DNA from: Microbacterium caowuchunii
Lineage (GTDB): Bacteria; Actinomycetota; Actinomycetes; Actinomycetales; Microbacteriaceae
Length of the DNA: 64,000 bases
Reading direction: 5' to 3'
Assembly (NCBI RefSeq): GCF_008727755.1
Contig: NZ_CP044231.1
Coordinates: forward strand, 2,728,001-2,792,000
Each line of letters starts with the position of its first letter. The first letter of the stretch is position 1. A program made the translations under genes and the position numbers. Below the pieces are notes generated by a model that saw only the letters and a program-made list of their open reading frames with translations, made no database searches and was not told where the DNA came from. Below are positions 17,094 to 26,086 of this stretch, one piece after another.

Positions 17094-18355
17094 GCGATGG
17101 CGTCCATCACGTCGAGTCCGCCGAGGTAGGGACGCAGCACCTCCGGCACCGTGACGGAGCCGTCCTCGCGCTGATGCGTCTCCAGGAGAGCCACGATCCA
17201 GCGGGTCGTCGCGAGGGTCCCGTTCAGGGTCGCGACCGGCGCGGTCTTGCCGCCCTCCGGACGGTGCCGGATGTCGAGCCGGCGCGCCTGGTAGGTGGTG
17301 CAGTTGCTCGTGCTGGTGAGTTCGCGGTAGGCGCCCTGCGTGGGCACCCATGCCTCGATGTCGTACTTCCGCGCGGCGGAGGAACCGAGGTCGCCGGCGG
17401 CGACGTCGATGACCCGGTAGGACAGACCGAGGTCCTGCAGCATCCCCTCCTGCATCGCCACGAGGCGCAGGTGCTCCGCCTCGGCGTCCGCGGGGTCGGT
17501 GTAGACGAACATCTCCAGCTTGTTGAACTGGTGCACGCGGATGATCCCGCGGGTGTCCTTGCCGTACGAGCCGGCCTCGCTGCGGTAGCACGTCGACCAC
17601 CCGGCGTAGCGCTTCGCGCCGCGGCTGAGGTCGAGGATCTCACCCATGTGGTAACCGGCGAGCGGCACCTCGCTCGTGCCCACGAGGTACAGGTCCTGGT
17701 CCTCCAGGTGGTAGACCTCGGCGGAGTGCTTGCCGAGGAACCCGGTGCCCTGCATGACCTCGGGCCGCACCAGCGTCGGCGGGATCATCGGGGTGAAGCC
17801 GGCCTGGAGGGCGCGGTCGAGCGCGAGGGTCATCAGCGCCAGCTCGAGGCGGGCGCCGATGCCGGTGAGGAAGTAGAACCGGCTGCCCGAGACCTTCGTG
17901 CCGCGCTCCATGTCGATGGCGCCGAGCTTCTCGCCGAGCTCGAGGTGGTCGCGTGGCGCGAAGTCGAAGGCGGGGATGTCCCCGTGGGTGCGCAGCGTGA
18001 CGAAGTCGTCCTCGCCGCCCGCGGGAACGCCCTCGATGACGATGTTCTCGATGGCGGCGAGCGCCTCGGTCGCCGCTTCCTCCGCGGCGGTCACGGCCAG
18101 CTGAGCGGCCTTGACGCGGTCACTGAGGTCCTTCGCCTGCGCGACGAGCGCGGCCTTCTCCTCTTTGGGAGCCTGAGCCACCCTCTTGCCGTGCGCGTTC
18201 TGCTCGGCGCGCAGCTCCTCGAAGGCGGTGATGGCGGCCCGGCGCGCGCGGTCGGCGGCGAGCGCCGCATCCACCGTGTCCGGGGATTCGCCTCGGGCTT
18301 CCTGCGAGGCTTTGACGAGCTCGGGGGCGTCGCGAAGAAGAGCGAGATCGATCAC
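17090..18355 (-). CDS. serS: Seryl-tRNA synthetase
   Basis: The 421-residue enzyme charges tRNA-Ser with serine. Residues 1-110 form the N-terminal antiparallel coiled coil that grips the long variable arm of tRNA-Ser. The catalytic class II domain follows, with motif 2 in [20 protein letters not shown] (about 260-280), HQFNKLEMF, and motif 3 in [19 protein letters not shown] (about 350-370). Length and motifs are normal for bacterial SerRS. It is the first gene of a coupled pair with the HAD phosphatase. Two tRNA-Ser genes lie downstream on the same strand, which clusters substrate and enzyme genes. Confidence 0.97.
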   Translation of the reverse strand: MIDLALLRDAPELVKASQEARGESPDTVDAALAADRARRAAITAFEELRAEQNAHGKRVAQAPKEEKAALVAQAKDLSDRVKAAQLAVTAAEEAATEALAAIENIVIEGVPAGGEDDFVTLRTHGDIPAFDFAPRDHLELGEKLGAIDMERGTKVSGSRFYFLTGIGARLELALMTLALDRALQAGFTPMIPPTLVRPEVMQGTGFLGKHSAEVYHLEDQDLYLVGTSEVPLAGYHMGEILDLSRGAKRYAGWSTCYRSEAGSYGKDTRGIIRVHQFNKLEMFVYTDPADAEAEHLRLVAMQEGMLQDLGLSYRVIDVAAGDLGSSAARKYDIEAWVPTQGAYRELTSTSNCTTYQARRLDIRHRPEGGKTAPVATLNGTLATTRWIVALLETHQREDGSVTVPEVLRPYLGGLDVMDAIA

Positions 18356-18468
18356 GCGCCAAGTCTAGACGCGACCGGGCGGACTCGACCGGCCGGACGT
18401 CCCGAGGCGGCCCTGCGCCCCCCGGCGACGCGTGCGGGCGGGGTCCACGCGACGGCTATCGTGTGAGC

Positions 18469-19467
18469 ATGACTGCGGACGGGGCCCGCCAGCGCCGCGC
18501 TGCGCTCATCTACAACCCGATCAAGGTCGACGCCGAACGGCTCCGAGCGCACGTGATCCGCGCGTCCCGGCGCGCCGGGTGGGCGGAGCCGCTGTTCCTG
18601 GCCACGACCGTCGAGGAGGTCGGCCAGGGTCTGGTGCGCGAGGCGCTCGACGCCGGGGCGGATGCGGTGCTGGTCGCGGGTGGCGACGGCACCGTGCGGG
18701 CCGTGTCGGAGGCGCTCGCGCACACCGGGGTCCCGCTCACGATCGTGCCGAGCGGAACCGGCAATCTGCTCGCCCGGAACCTGCGGCTCCCCCTCGACGA
18801 CGCGGAACGCGCGGTCCAGACGGCATTCGTGGGAGACCGGGTGCAGATCGACATCGGATTCGCACGTCTGCAACGCACCGACGGCACCCAGGACACCCAC
18901 GCCTTCGTCGTGATGGGCGGCCTCGGTCTGGACGCGGCCATGATCGCGAACACGCGCCCGCAACTGAAGAAGAGCGTCGGCTGGGTCGCGTACGTCGACG
19001 GCGCCGCGCGCTCCCTCGCCACGGCGAAGCCCTTCCGCGTCGTCTATCAGGTGGCCGGGCACCGCCTCCTCTCCGCCCGGGTGCAGAGCGTGCTCTACGC
19101 GAACTGCGGGTCCCTGCCGGCCGGACTCGCGCTGATCCCCGAGGCATCCGTGACGGACGGGACGATGGATGTCGTCGTGTTCCAGCCGAAGGGATGGTGG
19201 GGCTGGCTGTTCGTCTGGCGACGCGTCGCCTGGGACAACAGCTTCCTGCGCAGGTTCCGGGCGGGGCGCCGGGTGCTGGCCCTGCGGACCAGGGACACCG
19301 CCGTCCGCTACGCGCGCGGGACGGCGCTCGACATCGCCTCGGCCGGCCCCCAGCCGGTGCAGCTCGACGGCGACGAGTTCGGCGAGGCGGTGCACATCAT
19401 CGCCCGGATCGAACCGGGCGCGCTGACGATCACGGTGCCCACCGGACACGACATCAGCGATCTCTGA
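18469..19467 (+). CDS. Diacylglycerol kinase family lipid kinase (DagK/YegS-like)
   Basis: The 332-residue product carries the catalytic motif VAGGDGTVRAV (about residues 65-75) and the following PSGTGNLLARNL (about 93-104), which define the diacylglycerol/sphingosine kinase fold. The N-terminal RRAALIYNPIKVDA is the first strand of the nucleotide-binding domain. Such enzymes phosphorylate diacylglycerol or related lipids in membrane lipid turnover; the exact lipid is unknown. Two starts are possible: GTG at 18463 or ATG at 18469. TATCGT ends six bases before the ATG, consistent with a leaderless mRNA that begins at this codon, so the ATG is preferred. Confidence 0.88.
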   Translation: MTADGARQRRAALIYNPIKVDAERLRAHVIRASRRAGWAEPLFLATTVEEVGQGLVREALDAGADAVLVAGGDGTVRAVSEALAHTGVPLTIVPSGTGNLLARNLRLPLDDAERAVQTAFVGDRVQIDIGFARLQRTDGTQDTHAFVVMGGLGLDAAMIANTRPQLKKSVGWVAYVDGAARSLATAKPFRVVYQVAGHRLLSARVQSVLYANCGSLPAGLALIPEASVTDGTMDVVVFQPKGWWGWLFVWRRVAWDNSFLRRFRAGRRVLALRTRDTAVRYARGTALDIASAGPQPVQLDGDEFGEAVHIIARIEPGALTITVPTGHDISDL

Positions 19468-19531
19468 TCGAACGGCGCGGGATGCCTGTCAACCCGGCCC
19501 GGCGCCGCGCGCCGACCGTCAGGATGGCAGG

Positions 19532-20893
19532 GTGAGCCGCCCGTCCATCGTCTGGGTCCGCGACGATCTCCGGATCGCGGACAACCCTGCCCTCAGCGCC
19601 GCGGTCGCCCGCGACGAGCCCGTGATCGCGCTCTACGTGCTCGACGAGCAGTCCCCGGGCATCCGCCCGCTCGGCGGCGCGGCCCGCTGGTGGCTGCACC
19701 GGTCGTTGCAGTCCCTGGCCGCCCGGCTGAGCGAACACGGCGGCGTCCTGGTCCTGCGCCGGGGACGCGCGGCGGATGTCGTCCCCGCCCTGGTCGCGGA
19801 GACCGGCGCGGGCGCCGTCTTCTGGAACCGCCGCTACGGGGAGCCGGAACGCACGATCGACGCGGCGCTGAAGACCGGACTCCGCGCCGCCGGCCTGGAC
19901 GTGGAGTCGTTCGCGGCGAACCTGCTGTTCGAGCCGTGGACGGTGCAGACCGGACAGGGGACGCCCTTCCAGGTCTTCACCCCGTTCTGGCGGGCGTGCC
20001 TGCAGGCGCCGGCGCCCCGCCGCCCACTCCCGGAACCGGCCGCCATCCGGGGACCCGGGCGGGCACCGGCATCCGAGGACCTCGCCTCCTGGGGGCTGCT
20101 CCCCACCGGCCCGGACTGGTCCGGCGGGCTCGCGGAGACATGGGAGCCGGGCGAGCCCGCCGCCCGCGCCCGCCTCAGCGACTTCCTGCGCGACGACCTC
20201 GCCGGGTACGCCCGGGCGCGCGACGAGCCGGCCGCAGGGGTCACGTCCGGTCTCTCCCCTCGCCTGCGCTGGGGCGAGGTCAGCCCGTTCACGGTGTGGC
20301 ACGAAACGCTGCAGGGGGACGCGGAACCGGGACGCTTCCTCAGCGAGCTGGGATGGCGGGAGTTCGCCTGGCACACGCTCTTCCACTTCCCCGCGCTCGC
20401 CAGGCAGAACCTCCGTCCCGCTTTCGACGCCTTCCCGTGGCCCCCGCTCGATCCCGGACGCCTTCGCGCCTGGCAGCGCGGACGCACCGGCATCCCGCTC
20501 GTCGATGCCGGTATGCGCGAGCTCTGGCGCACCGGCACGATGCACAACCGGGTGCGGATGGTGACCGCGTCGTTCCTCGTGAAGAACCTGCTGATCGACT
20601 GGCGCCGGGGCGAGGAGTGGTTCTGGGACACCCTCGTCGACGCCGATGCCGCCAGCAATCCGTTCAACTGGCAGTGGGTCGCGGGCTCCGGGGCGGATGC
20701 GGCGCCGTACTTCCGGGTGTTCAACCCGGAGCTGCAGGCTCAGAAGTTCGATCCCGACGGCCACTATGTCGGGCAGTGGGCACCGGAGTACCGGGGGCAG
20801 CACGCGGACACTGCCGGGCCGATCGTGGATCTGCGCGCCTCCCGTGCTGCGGCGCTCGACGCCTACGAATACGTCAAGCGAGCCGGACGCTGA
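19532..20893 (+). CDS. phrB: Deoxyribodipyrimidine photo-lyase (class I)
   Basis: The 453-residue flavoprotein repairs cyclobutane pyrimidine dimers with blue or near-UV light. The N-terminal photolyase domain starts IVWVRDDLRIADNPALSAAV and binds the antenna cofactor. The C-terminal FAD-binding domain contains RTGTMHNRVRMVTASFLVKN and the signature DADAASNPFNWQWVAGSG (about 370-388), followed by the conserved AAPYFRVFNP. Length is normal. The start is GTG. It stands alone between the lipid kinase and the flavin monooxygenase-like gene, all on the plus strand. A cryptochrome role cannot be excluded, but the DNA-contact residues favour repair. Confidence 0.93.
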   Translation: MSRPSIVWVRDDLRIADNPALSAAVARDEPVIALYVLDEQSPGIRPLGGAARWWLHRSLQSLAARLSEHGGVLVLRRGRAADVVPALVAETGAGAVFWNRRYGEPERTIDAALKTGLRAAGLDVESFAANLLFEPWTVQTGQGTPFQVFTPFWRACLQAPAPRRPLPEPAAIRGPGRAPASEDLASWGLLPTGPDWSGGLAETWEPGEPAARARLSDFLRDDLAGYARARDEPAAGVTSGLSPRLRWGEVSPFTVWHETLQGDAEPGRFLSELGWREFAWHTLFHFPALARQNLRPAFDAFPWPPLDPGRLRAWQRGRTGIPLVDAGMRELWRTGTMHNRVRMVTASFLVKNLLIDWRRGEEWFWDTLVDADAASNPFNWQWVAGSGADAAPYFRVFNPELQAQKFDPDGHYVGQWAPEYRGQHADTAGPIVDLRASRAAALDAYEYVKRAGR

Positions 20894-20960
20894 CACCCGG
20901 CACCCCGCGCTCCCCGGATCGCGCGGAATACCGGCGCACCGCCCTGCCGTTGCACCGGAC

Positions 20961-22004
20961 ATGACGCCCTCTCTCTCCGTGCTCGATCTCGTCCCCGTCC
21001 GCACCGGACAGTCGAGCGCCGAGGCGATGGCCGCGTCCCTGGCACTGGCCGCGCGCGCCGACGATCTGGGGTTCACGCGGTACTGGTTCGCCGAGCACCA
21101 CAACATGCCCGCCGTCGCCTCGACCACGCCGCCGGTGCTGATCGCCGCCGCCGCGATGCGGACGACGCGGATCCGCGTGGGATCCGGCGGGGTGATGCTC
21201 CCCAATCACTCACCGCTCATCGTGGCGGAGCAGTTCGCCGCACTGGAGGCACTCGCCCCCGGCCGGATCGACCTCGGGATCGGGCGCGCGCCCGGCAGCG
21301 ACCCCGTCATCACACAGCTGCTGCGCCGCAGCGGCACGACGAGCGACGTCGATCAGTTCCCCGACCACATCCGTGACATCCGCGCCCTCGTCGGCGGCGA
21401 CGGGGCGACGCTGACCTTCACCTCCGGCGGCACGTACGACCTCCGCGCCACCCCCGCGGCGACAGGCGATCCCGAGGTGTGGCTGCTCGGTTCCAGCGAC
21501 TACTCGGCGCAGCTCGCCGCCGCATCCGGCCTCCCGTACGTGTTCGCGAACCATTTCTCCGGCCAGGGCCTCGAGCACGCGCTCGCGCTCTACCGCGGGC
21601 AGTACCGGCCGAGCGAAGCGCATCCGGAGCCGCGGACGTTCGTCACCGCGAACGCCGTCGTCGCCCCGACCGCCGAGGAGGCGTGGGACCGCGCGCTGCC
21701 GCAGGTGCGGATGATGGCGCGGCTGCGTTCCGGCCGTCCGCTCGTGGCGCTCGAGACGGTGGAGCAGGCGCGCGAGGCGGAGTCCGTCGACAGCCTGGGC
21801 GCCCCGTTCGCGGACTGGGCCCGCTCGTCCTGGTTCATCGGGACGCCGGCGGATGCGGCATCCTCCCTCCGCGACTTCGCGGCGACGCACCAGGTCGACG
21901 AGGTGATGATCTCCCCGGTCGCGGGTTCCTACGCCGACGAGCCGATGGACTCCGCGAACGGGCGGGCGCAGACGCTCGAACTCCTCGCCACGGCCCTGGA
22001 CTGA
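20961..22004 (+). CDS. LLM-class flavin-dependent oxidoreductase (luciferase-like)
   Basis: The 347-residue protein has the luciferase-like TIM barrel of bacterial FMN-dependent monooxygenases. It starts LSVLDLVPVRTGQSSAEAMA. It contains the motif RYWFAEHHNMPAVASTTPPV (about residues 38-57) and GSGGVMLPNHSPLIVAEQFA, followed by GRIDLGIGRAPGSDP. This pattern is the group 1 LuxA-like subfamily often annotated MsnO8. The reaction is unknown for most members. It follows phrB by 67 bases and is probably expressed with it. The start ATG has no strong ribosome binding site. Confidence 0.85.
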   Translation: MTPSLSVLDLVPVRTGQSSAEAMAASLALAARADDLGFTRYWFAEHHNMPAVASTTPPVLIAAAAMRTTRIRVGSGGVMLPNHSPLIVAEQFAALEALAPGRIDLGIGRAPGSDPVITQLLRRSGTTSDVDQFPDHIRDIRALVGGDGATLTFTSGGTYDLRATPAATGDPEVWLLGSSDYSAQLAAASGLPYVFANHFSGQGLEHALALYRGQYRPSEAHPEPRTFVTANAVVAPTAEEAWDRALPQVRMMARLRSGRPLVALETVEQAREAESVDSLGAPFADWARSSWFIGTPADAASSLRDFAATHQVDEVMISPVAGSYADEPMDSANGRAQTLELLATALD

Positions 22005-22049
22005 GCGGGTCGCGTCCGCGCCGTCACGCCGCAACCGAGGACGGGCGGG

Positions 22050-23015
22050 TCAGGCGGTGGGCTCGCCGCTGATCAGACCGCGCAGCCAGTCGCGCGCCTC
22101 GACGAACACATCGTCCGAGTACCGGTCGGGGTAACGGTTGATCACGCGGTCCGCCCGCGGGTAGGAACCGAGGAAGATCATCTTCGGGCTGAACCGGCGG
22201 AGCCCCAGCAGGGCGTCCGCCATCCGCTCGTCGAGCACGTGCCCGTCCGCGTCGATGACGAACCGGTACCGGCCGAGCGCATCGCCCACCGGCCGGGACG
22301 CGAGCAGGCTCAGGTTGATTCCCCGCGTGGCGAACTGCTCGAGCATCTCCATGAGCGCGCCGGGGTACTCCTCGGGGAGCTCGACGATCAGGGAGGTCTT
22401 GTCGGCGCCGGTCGGGTTCGGCGGCGCGACCGTGCGGCTGACCAGCACGAATCGGGTGACGGCGTCCTTGTTGTCGCCGATGTCCTCGGCGAGCAGCTCG
22501 AGCTCGTGGTGCTCCAGGATGCCGGGAGGGGCGATCGCCGCATCCGCGTTGCTCGTCCCGTCCAGCATGTCGAGCGCACTGGCCACGTTGCTCGCCGCGG
22601 GCAGGTGCGCGTGCGCGGGCAGTTCCCGGCCCAGCCACTGCAGGCACTGCGCGTAGGCGACGGGGTGCGCCGCGATGAGCGACACGTCCGAGAGGGTGGT
22701 TCCGGGGCGCCCGACGAGCACGAACCGCACCGGCACGAGGTACTCCCCGACGATCCGCAGGCCCGGCATCGTGGCGAGTGCGTCCTGGGCGGTGGAGACG
22801 CCGCCGTCGACCGAGTTCTCGATCGCGATCATCGCAGCATCCGAACGTCCCTCGACGACGTCGGCGAGGGCCTCGGCGACATTGCGGACCGGGTTCCAGA
22901 CCTGACCGCGCGCCTCGGGCACCTGGGCGAGCGCGGCCTCCGTGAAGGTTCCGGCCGGGCCGAGGTAGCTGTATGTCCGACGTGCGGGTGTCGTTGCCTC
23001 GGGCTCGCTGCTCAC
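22050..23015 (-). CDS. pheA: Prephenate dehydratase
   Basis: The 321-residue product converts prephenate to phenylpyruvate in phenylalanine synthesis. The PDT domain begins YSYLGPAGTFTEAALAQVP (about residues 15-33) and contains AMIAIENSVDGGVSTAQDAL and the catalytic-region sequence AVTRFVLVSR (Thr-Arg-Phe motif). A C-terminal ACT domain (about 215-290) starts TSLIVELPEEYPGALMEMLE and senses phenylalanine. No chorismate mutase domain is present, so this is the monofunctional actinobacterial form. It starts at GTG; TAGGCT lies eight bases upstream, so the transcript may be nearly leaderless. It is the only aromatic-pathway gene in the window. Confidence 0.94.
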   Translation of the reverse strand: MSSEPEATTPARRTYSYLGPAGTFTEAALAQVPEARGQVWNPVRNVAEALADVVEGRSDAAMIAIENSVDGGVSTAQDALATMPGLRIVGEYLVPVRFVLVGRPGTTLSDVSLIAAHPVAYAQCLQWLGRELPAHAHLPAASNVASALDMLDGTSNADAAIAPPGILEHHELELLAEDIGDNKDAVTRFVLVSRTVAPPNPTGADKTSLIVELPEEYPGALMEMLEQFATRGINLSLLASRPVGDALGRYRFVIDADGHVLDERMADALLGLRRFSPKMIFLGSYPRADRVINRYPDRYSDDVFVEARDWLRGLISGEPTA

Positions 23016-23026
23016 GGAGATCAAGC

Positions 23027-23184
23027 CTAGCCGCGCGCTTCCGGCACGGGGACCTTCGTCCTCCCCGGTCGCCGTTCCCGAGCCGCGCCCACGAACATCC
23101 ATCCCGCGTAGCCGCAGAGCGCCGCGACGGCGACCGCATTCGCGTCGCCGCGGGTGACGAAGCGCTTCTCCCCCGCGGTGAACA
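23027..23184 (-). pseudogene. C-terminal remnant, possibly of a signal peptidase I-like protein
   Basis: A minus-strand frame reads VFTAGEKRFVTRGDANAV, then AVAALCGYAGWMFVGAARE and a basic tail to a TAG stop. KRFVTRGDAN resembles the conserved FVTKGDAN element of SipW-type signal peptidases. In those proteins 50 or more residues separate it from the final membrane helix; here the helix follows directly. There is no start codon or N-terminal domain, and the frame is cut on its upstream side exactly at a large inverted repeat. It looks like the deleted tail of a gene. Family assignment is tentative. Confidence 0.35.
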
Positions 23185-23251
23185 CCCGTCGACTCGCCAG
23201 GATCGGCGCATTCTGGTCGGCCGGACCCGCCGATCCTGGCGAGTCGACGGG
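23185..23251. repeat. Large perfect inverted repeat, 24-bp arms
   Basis: Arms at 23185-23208 and 23228-23251 are perfect complements (core TCGACTCGCCAGGATCGGCG), separated by 19 bases. It lies between two gene remnants and has no adjacent T run. It could fold as a very stable hairpin. No second copy is visible in this window. It may be a REP-type or mobile palindromic element, or a scar of a deletion. Confidence 0.85.
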
Positions 23252-23362
23252 GTGGAGCGGGGCGGTGGTCGCGAAACGCGCCGATCAGCCCCCGAAGTCG
23301 GTGGATGTCCCGTCGGCTGTCACCGACGCGGCCGTGCGCCGGCCGGCCGGACCCGCCGCGCT

Positions 23363-23839
23363 GGTAGAGCTCCACCTTGGTCCCGGCGGGACGGCCGAGC
23401 TGGTGGTAGACCGCACGGATGCGGCGCAGGTGATCGTTGACGGTGTTCTCGCTGCCGAAGAGCGCGGCGGCGACCTCGCGCGCGCCCATCCCCGAGGCGT
23501 AGTGACCCAGCACCTCGCGCGGCGCGGACTCGCGCACGATGCCGAGCACCCCGGTCCGCGAGGCCTCCCGCACGAGGTAGGGGTTCTCCGCCGAGGTCAG
23601 CACGAGCACCTCGGCGCCCACGCCTGCAGGGCGCGGACGCTCTCCGCCGGGGTCGTCCCGTCCCGCAGACTCAGATCGAGGATGACCACATCGGCGTCGC
23701 AGCGCGGACCGATCAGCTTCGCGACGCTGGGCGCGTGCCGCGTGAACTCCAGCTCCGGCTCCGCCGCCATGAGACCGCCGACCGCCCTCGCGACCAGTTG
23801 GTGGTCGTCGACGACCGCGACGCGTGTCCTGTTCTCGAT
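23363..23839 (-). pseudogene. Frameshifted and deleted LuxR/NarL-type response regulator
   Basis: Reading the minus strand, one frame encodes a receiver domain (TRVAVVDDHQLVARAVGG, then DADVVILDLSLRDGTTPAES with the phosphoacceptor aspartate), ending at ALQAWAPRC. Translation continues correctly only in another frame, as EVLVLTSAENPYLVREASRT. Then VLGIVRESAP runs directly into REVLGHYASGMGAREVAAAL and FGSENTVNDHLRRIR, the LuxR helix-turn-helix. About 30 residues that normally link receiver and DNA-binding domains are missing, and the end runs on without its natural stop. A frameshift near 23610-23620 plus an internal deletion make this a pseudogene. No sensor kinase gene remains nearby. Confidence 0.7.
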
Positions 23840-23948
23840 CGATGCCCCCGGATCCGACAATAGGGCCGGGTGGCGATGTCCTCGAAGTCCCGCACGCAAC
23901 CTTCCCCGGACCCGCGCACGCGACGCGGACGGGTGGCAGACTGAGGCC

Positions 23949-25592
23949 ATGAGCCGCGCTGGACTTCCCGCCGAAGAATCCGACCTCATCGACGTCGACG
24001 AGCTGATCGCCGCGTACTACGACCGGAAGCCGGATCCCGCCGTGCCCGCCCAACGGGTGGCGTTCGGCACCAGCGGTCACCGCGGGTCGAGCCTGTCCAC
24101 GAGCTTCAACGAGGTCCACATCCTCGCCACCACGCAGGCGATCGTCGACTACCGCACGGCGCAGGGCATCGCCGGGCCGCTGTTCCTCGGGCGGGACACG
24201 CACGGGTTGTCGCTGCCCGCCGAGCGCAGCGCGATCGAGGTGCTCGTGGCGAACGGCGTGGACGTCCGCGTGGACGCCCGCGACTCCTGGGTGCCCACCC
24301 CCGCCCTGAGCCACGCCATCCTCACCTTCAACCGCGACCTCGCCGCGGACGCACCGGGCCGCAGCGACGGGATCGTGGTGACCCCGAGCCACAACCCGCC
24401 CCGCGACGGCGGGTTCAAGTACAACCCCCCGCACGGCGGCCCCGCCGACACCGACGCGACCTCGTGGATCGCTGACCGCGCGAACGAGCTGATCGCCGGA
24501 GGGCTCGAGGGCGTGCGCCGCACCCGGTTCGCCGACATCGACGCGGACGCGCTCGGCCAGTACGACTTCCGTGAGGCGTACGTGCGCGACCTCGATTCCA
24601 TCATCGACATGGCGGCCATCAAGCGGTCCGGCATCCGGATCGGCGCCGACCCGCTGGGCGGGGCGTCGGTGGACTACTGGGCCCTCATCGCGGAGCACTA
24701 CGGCCTCGACCTCACCGTCGTGAACCCGGACGTCGACCCGACGTGGAGGTTCATGACGCTCGACTGGGACGAGAAGATCCGGATGGATCCGTCCTCCCCG
24801 AACGCCATGGCCTCGCTCGTGGCGCGCCGGGACGAGTACGACATCCTCACCGGGAACGATGCGGACTCGGACCGCCACGGCATCGTCACGCCGGACGCCG
24901 GACTCATGAACCCGAACCACTACCTGGCGGTCGCGATCGACTACCTGTTCTCGCACCGCGAGGGATGGTCGGCGGATGCGGCGGTCGGCAAGACCCTCGT
25001 GTCGTCGATGATCATCGACCGCGTCGTCGAGGCGCTCGGCCGCCGGCTGTACGAGGTGCCGGTCGGCTTCAAGTGGTTCGTGCCGGGGCTGCTGGACGGC
25101 TCGGTCGCTTTCGGCGGCGAGGAGTCCGCGGGGGCGTCGTTCCTGCGCTTCGACGGTTCCGTCTGGACGACCGACAAGGACGGCATCCTGCTCTGCCTGC
25201 TCGCGGCGGAGATGCAGGCGGTCACCGGGATGAGCCCGTCGCAGCGCTATGCCGAGCTCGAGGCGACCTACGGCGCGTCGGTCTATCAGCGGGTGGACGC
25301 CCCGGCGACCCCCGCGCAGAAGGCCGCGCTGGCGCAGCTGTCCCCGGACGCGGTCACCGCGACCGAGCTCGCCGGAGAGGAGATCACCGCGAAGCTCTCG
25401 CACGCACCCGGCAACGGGGCTGCGATCGGCGGACTGAAGGTGGTCACGGCGGACGCCTGGTTCGCCGCCCGCCCCTCCGGGACCGAGGACGTCTACAAGC
25501 TGTACGCCGAGTCGCTGCGCGGCGAGAACCACCTGCGCCTGGTGCAGGACGAGGCCCGCGCCGTCGTGACGGAGGCTCTCGCCGGGGCGTAG
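23949..25592 (+). CDS. pgm: Phosphoglucomutase (alpha-D-glucose phosphate-specific)
   Basis: The 547-residue enzyme interconverts glucose 1-phosphate and glucose 6-phosphate. It shows RVAFGTSGHRGSSL (about residues 36-49), the phosphoserine loop VVTPSHNPPRDGGFKYN (about 143-159), the metal loop TGNDADSDRHG (about 304-314), the sugar-binding GGEESAGASF and the C-terminal phosphate-binding RPSGTEDVYKLYAES. Length and motifs fit the bacterial Pgm family. Functionally it closes the Leloir pathway encoded by galE, galT and galK downstream by feeding glucose 1-phosphate into glycolysis. It is separated from galE by 494 bases rich in palindromic repeats, so the two are probably transcribed separately. 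Confidence 0.95.
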   Translation: MSRAGLPAEESDLIDVDELIAAYYDRKPDPAVPAQRVAFGTSGHRGSSLSTSFNEVHILATTQAIVDYRTAQGIAGPLFLGRDTHGLSLPAERSAIEVLVANGVDVRVDARDSWVPTPALSHAILTFNRDLAADAPGRSDGIVVTPSHNPPRDGGFKYNPPHGGPADTDATSWIADRANELIAGGLEGVRRTRFADIDADALGQYDFREAYVRDLDSIIDMAAIKRSGIRIGADPLGGASVDYWALIAEHYGLDLTVVNPDVDPTWRFMTLDWDEKIRMDPSSPNAMASLVARRDEYDILTGNDADSDRHGIVTPDAGLMNPNHYLAVAIDYLFSHREGWSADAAVGKTLVSSMIIDRVVEALGRRLYEVPVGFKWFVPGLLDGSVAFGGEESAGASFLRFDGSVWTTDKDGILLCLLAAEMQAVTGMSPSQRYAELEATYGASVYQRVDAPATPAQKAALAQLSPDAVTATELAGEEITAKLSHAPGNGAAIGGLKVVTADAWFAARPSGTEDVYKLYAESLRGENHLRLVQDEARAVVTEALAGA

Positions 25593-25619
25593 CCCGGGCG
25601 CCGGCTGGGCGCCGGGCCG

Positions 25620-25669
25620 CTGGGCGCCTGCCGGGCGTCGGGGGGCTGGGCGCCTGCCGGGCGTCGGGG
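25620..25669. repeat. Two 24-bp GC-rich direct repeats after pgm
   Basis: Two identical 24-base units start at 25620 and 25646 (each begins CTGGGCGCCTGCCGGGCGTC), with a 26-base period. They lie just after the pgm stop in non-coding DNA and contain short GGCGCC palindromes. No function is evident. Confidence 0.8.
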
Positions 25670-25713
25670 CGCCCCGCCCGGCCGCGGCGGGTCCCGCATC
25701 CGCCCCCGGACAC

Positions 25714-25795
25714 GCACAACGGCACAAGTCCTCGCCGACACCCCGACCCAGGATGCCGCAGCCCGGGGTGTCGCGGACGGACTCCGCCGTTGTGC
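25714..25795 (+). repeat. 82-bp palindromic element, copy 1
   Basis: The outer arms GCACAACGGC (25714-25723) and GCCGTTGTGC (25786-25795) are perfect complements. An inner stem is formed by CGACACCCCG (25736-25745) and CGGGGTGTCG (25764-25773). The element is non-coding and lies between pgm and galE. It has the same length, outer arms and inner CGACACCCCG box as three other elements at 25875, 27176 and 27347. Confidence 0.85.
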
Positions 25796-25874
25796 GGCCG
25801 GCCGCCGCGGGCTCGCCCATTGCTGAGGTCGTCGGCGTTCCACCTCCCGACCGACATCCCCTTGCCCTCCCCCC

Positions 25875-25956
25875 GCACAACGGCGGAGATCTGGAGCGAC
25901 ACCCCGGGTCCGGTGCGCCGCGCCCGGGGTGTCGGCATCGACATGTGCCGCTGTGC
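25875..25956 (-). repeat. 82-bp palindromic element, copy 2 (inverted)
   Basis: This copy is in reverse orientation to the others. The left arm is GCACAACGGCGGAGAT (the right arm of the other copies, complemented) and the right arm is ATGTGCCGCTGTGC. The outer arms have one mismatch. The inner stem CGACACCCCG (25897-25906) / CGGGGTGTCG (25925-25934) is perfect. The rest of the pgm-galE gap (25593-26086) holds only this, copy 1 and the GC-rich repeats. Confidence 0.85.
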
Positions 25957-26086
25957 GCCCGGTCGCGCCCGGTCGGGTCGGGGAGGCGGAGTCGCGGGGC
26001 ACGCCCGGCCGGGCAGAATGGGAGGGCGTGACCGGCATCCGCCCGCCACGCGAACAGCCGAGGAGCTCGGCACACGGAGGAGACAC

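Noticed and set aside
14424..17129. A 901-codon plus-strand open frame.
   Set aside because: It crosses two tRNA genes and lies antisense to the LCP and HAD genes; its composition is that of a high-GC shadow frame.
22050..26075. A 1341-codon minus-strand open frame.
   Set aside because: Only its last 321 codons are a protein (PheA). The middle is a pseudogene and the rest is antisense to pgm and repeat DNA.
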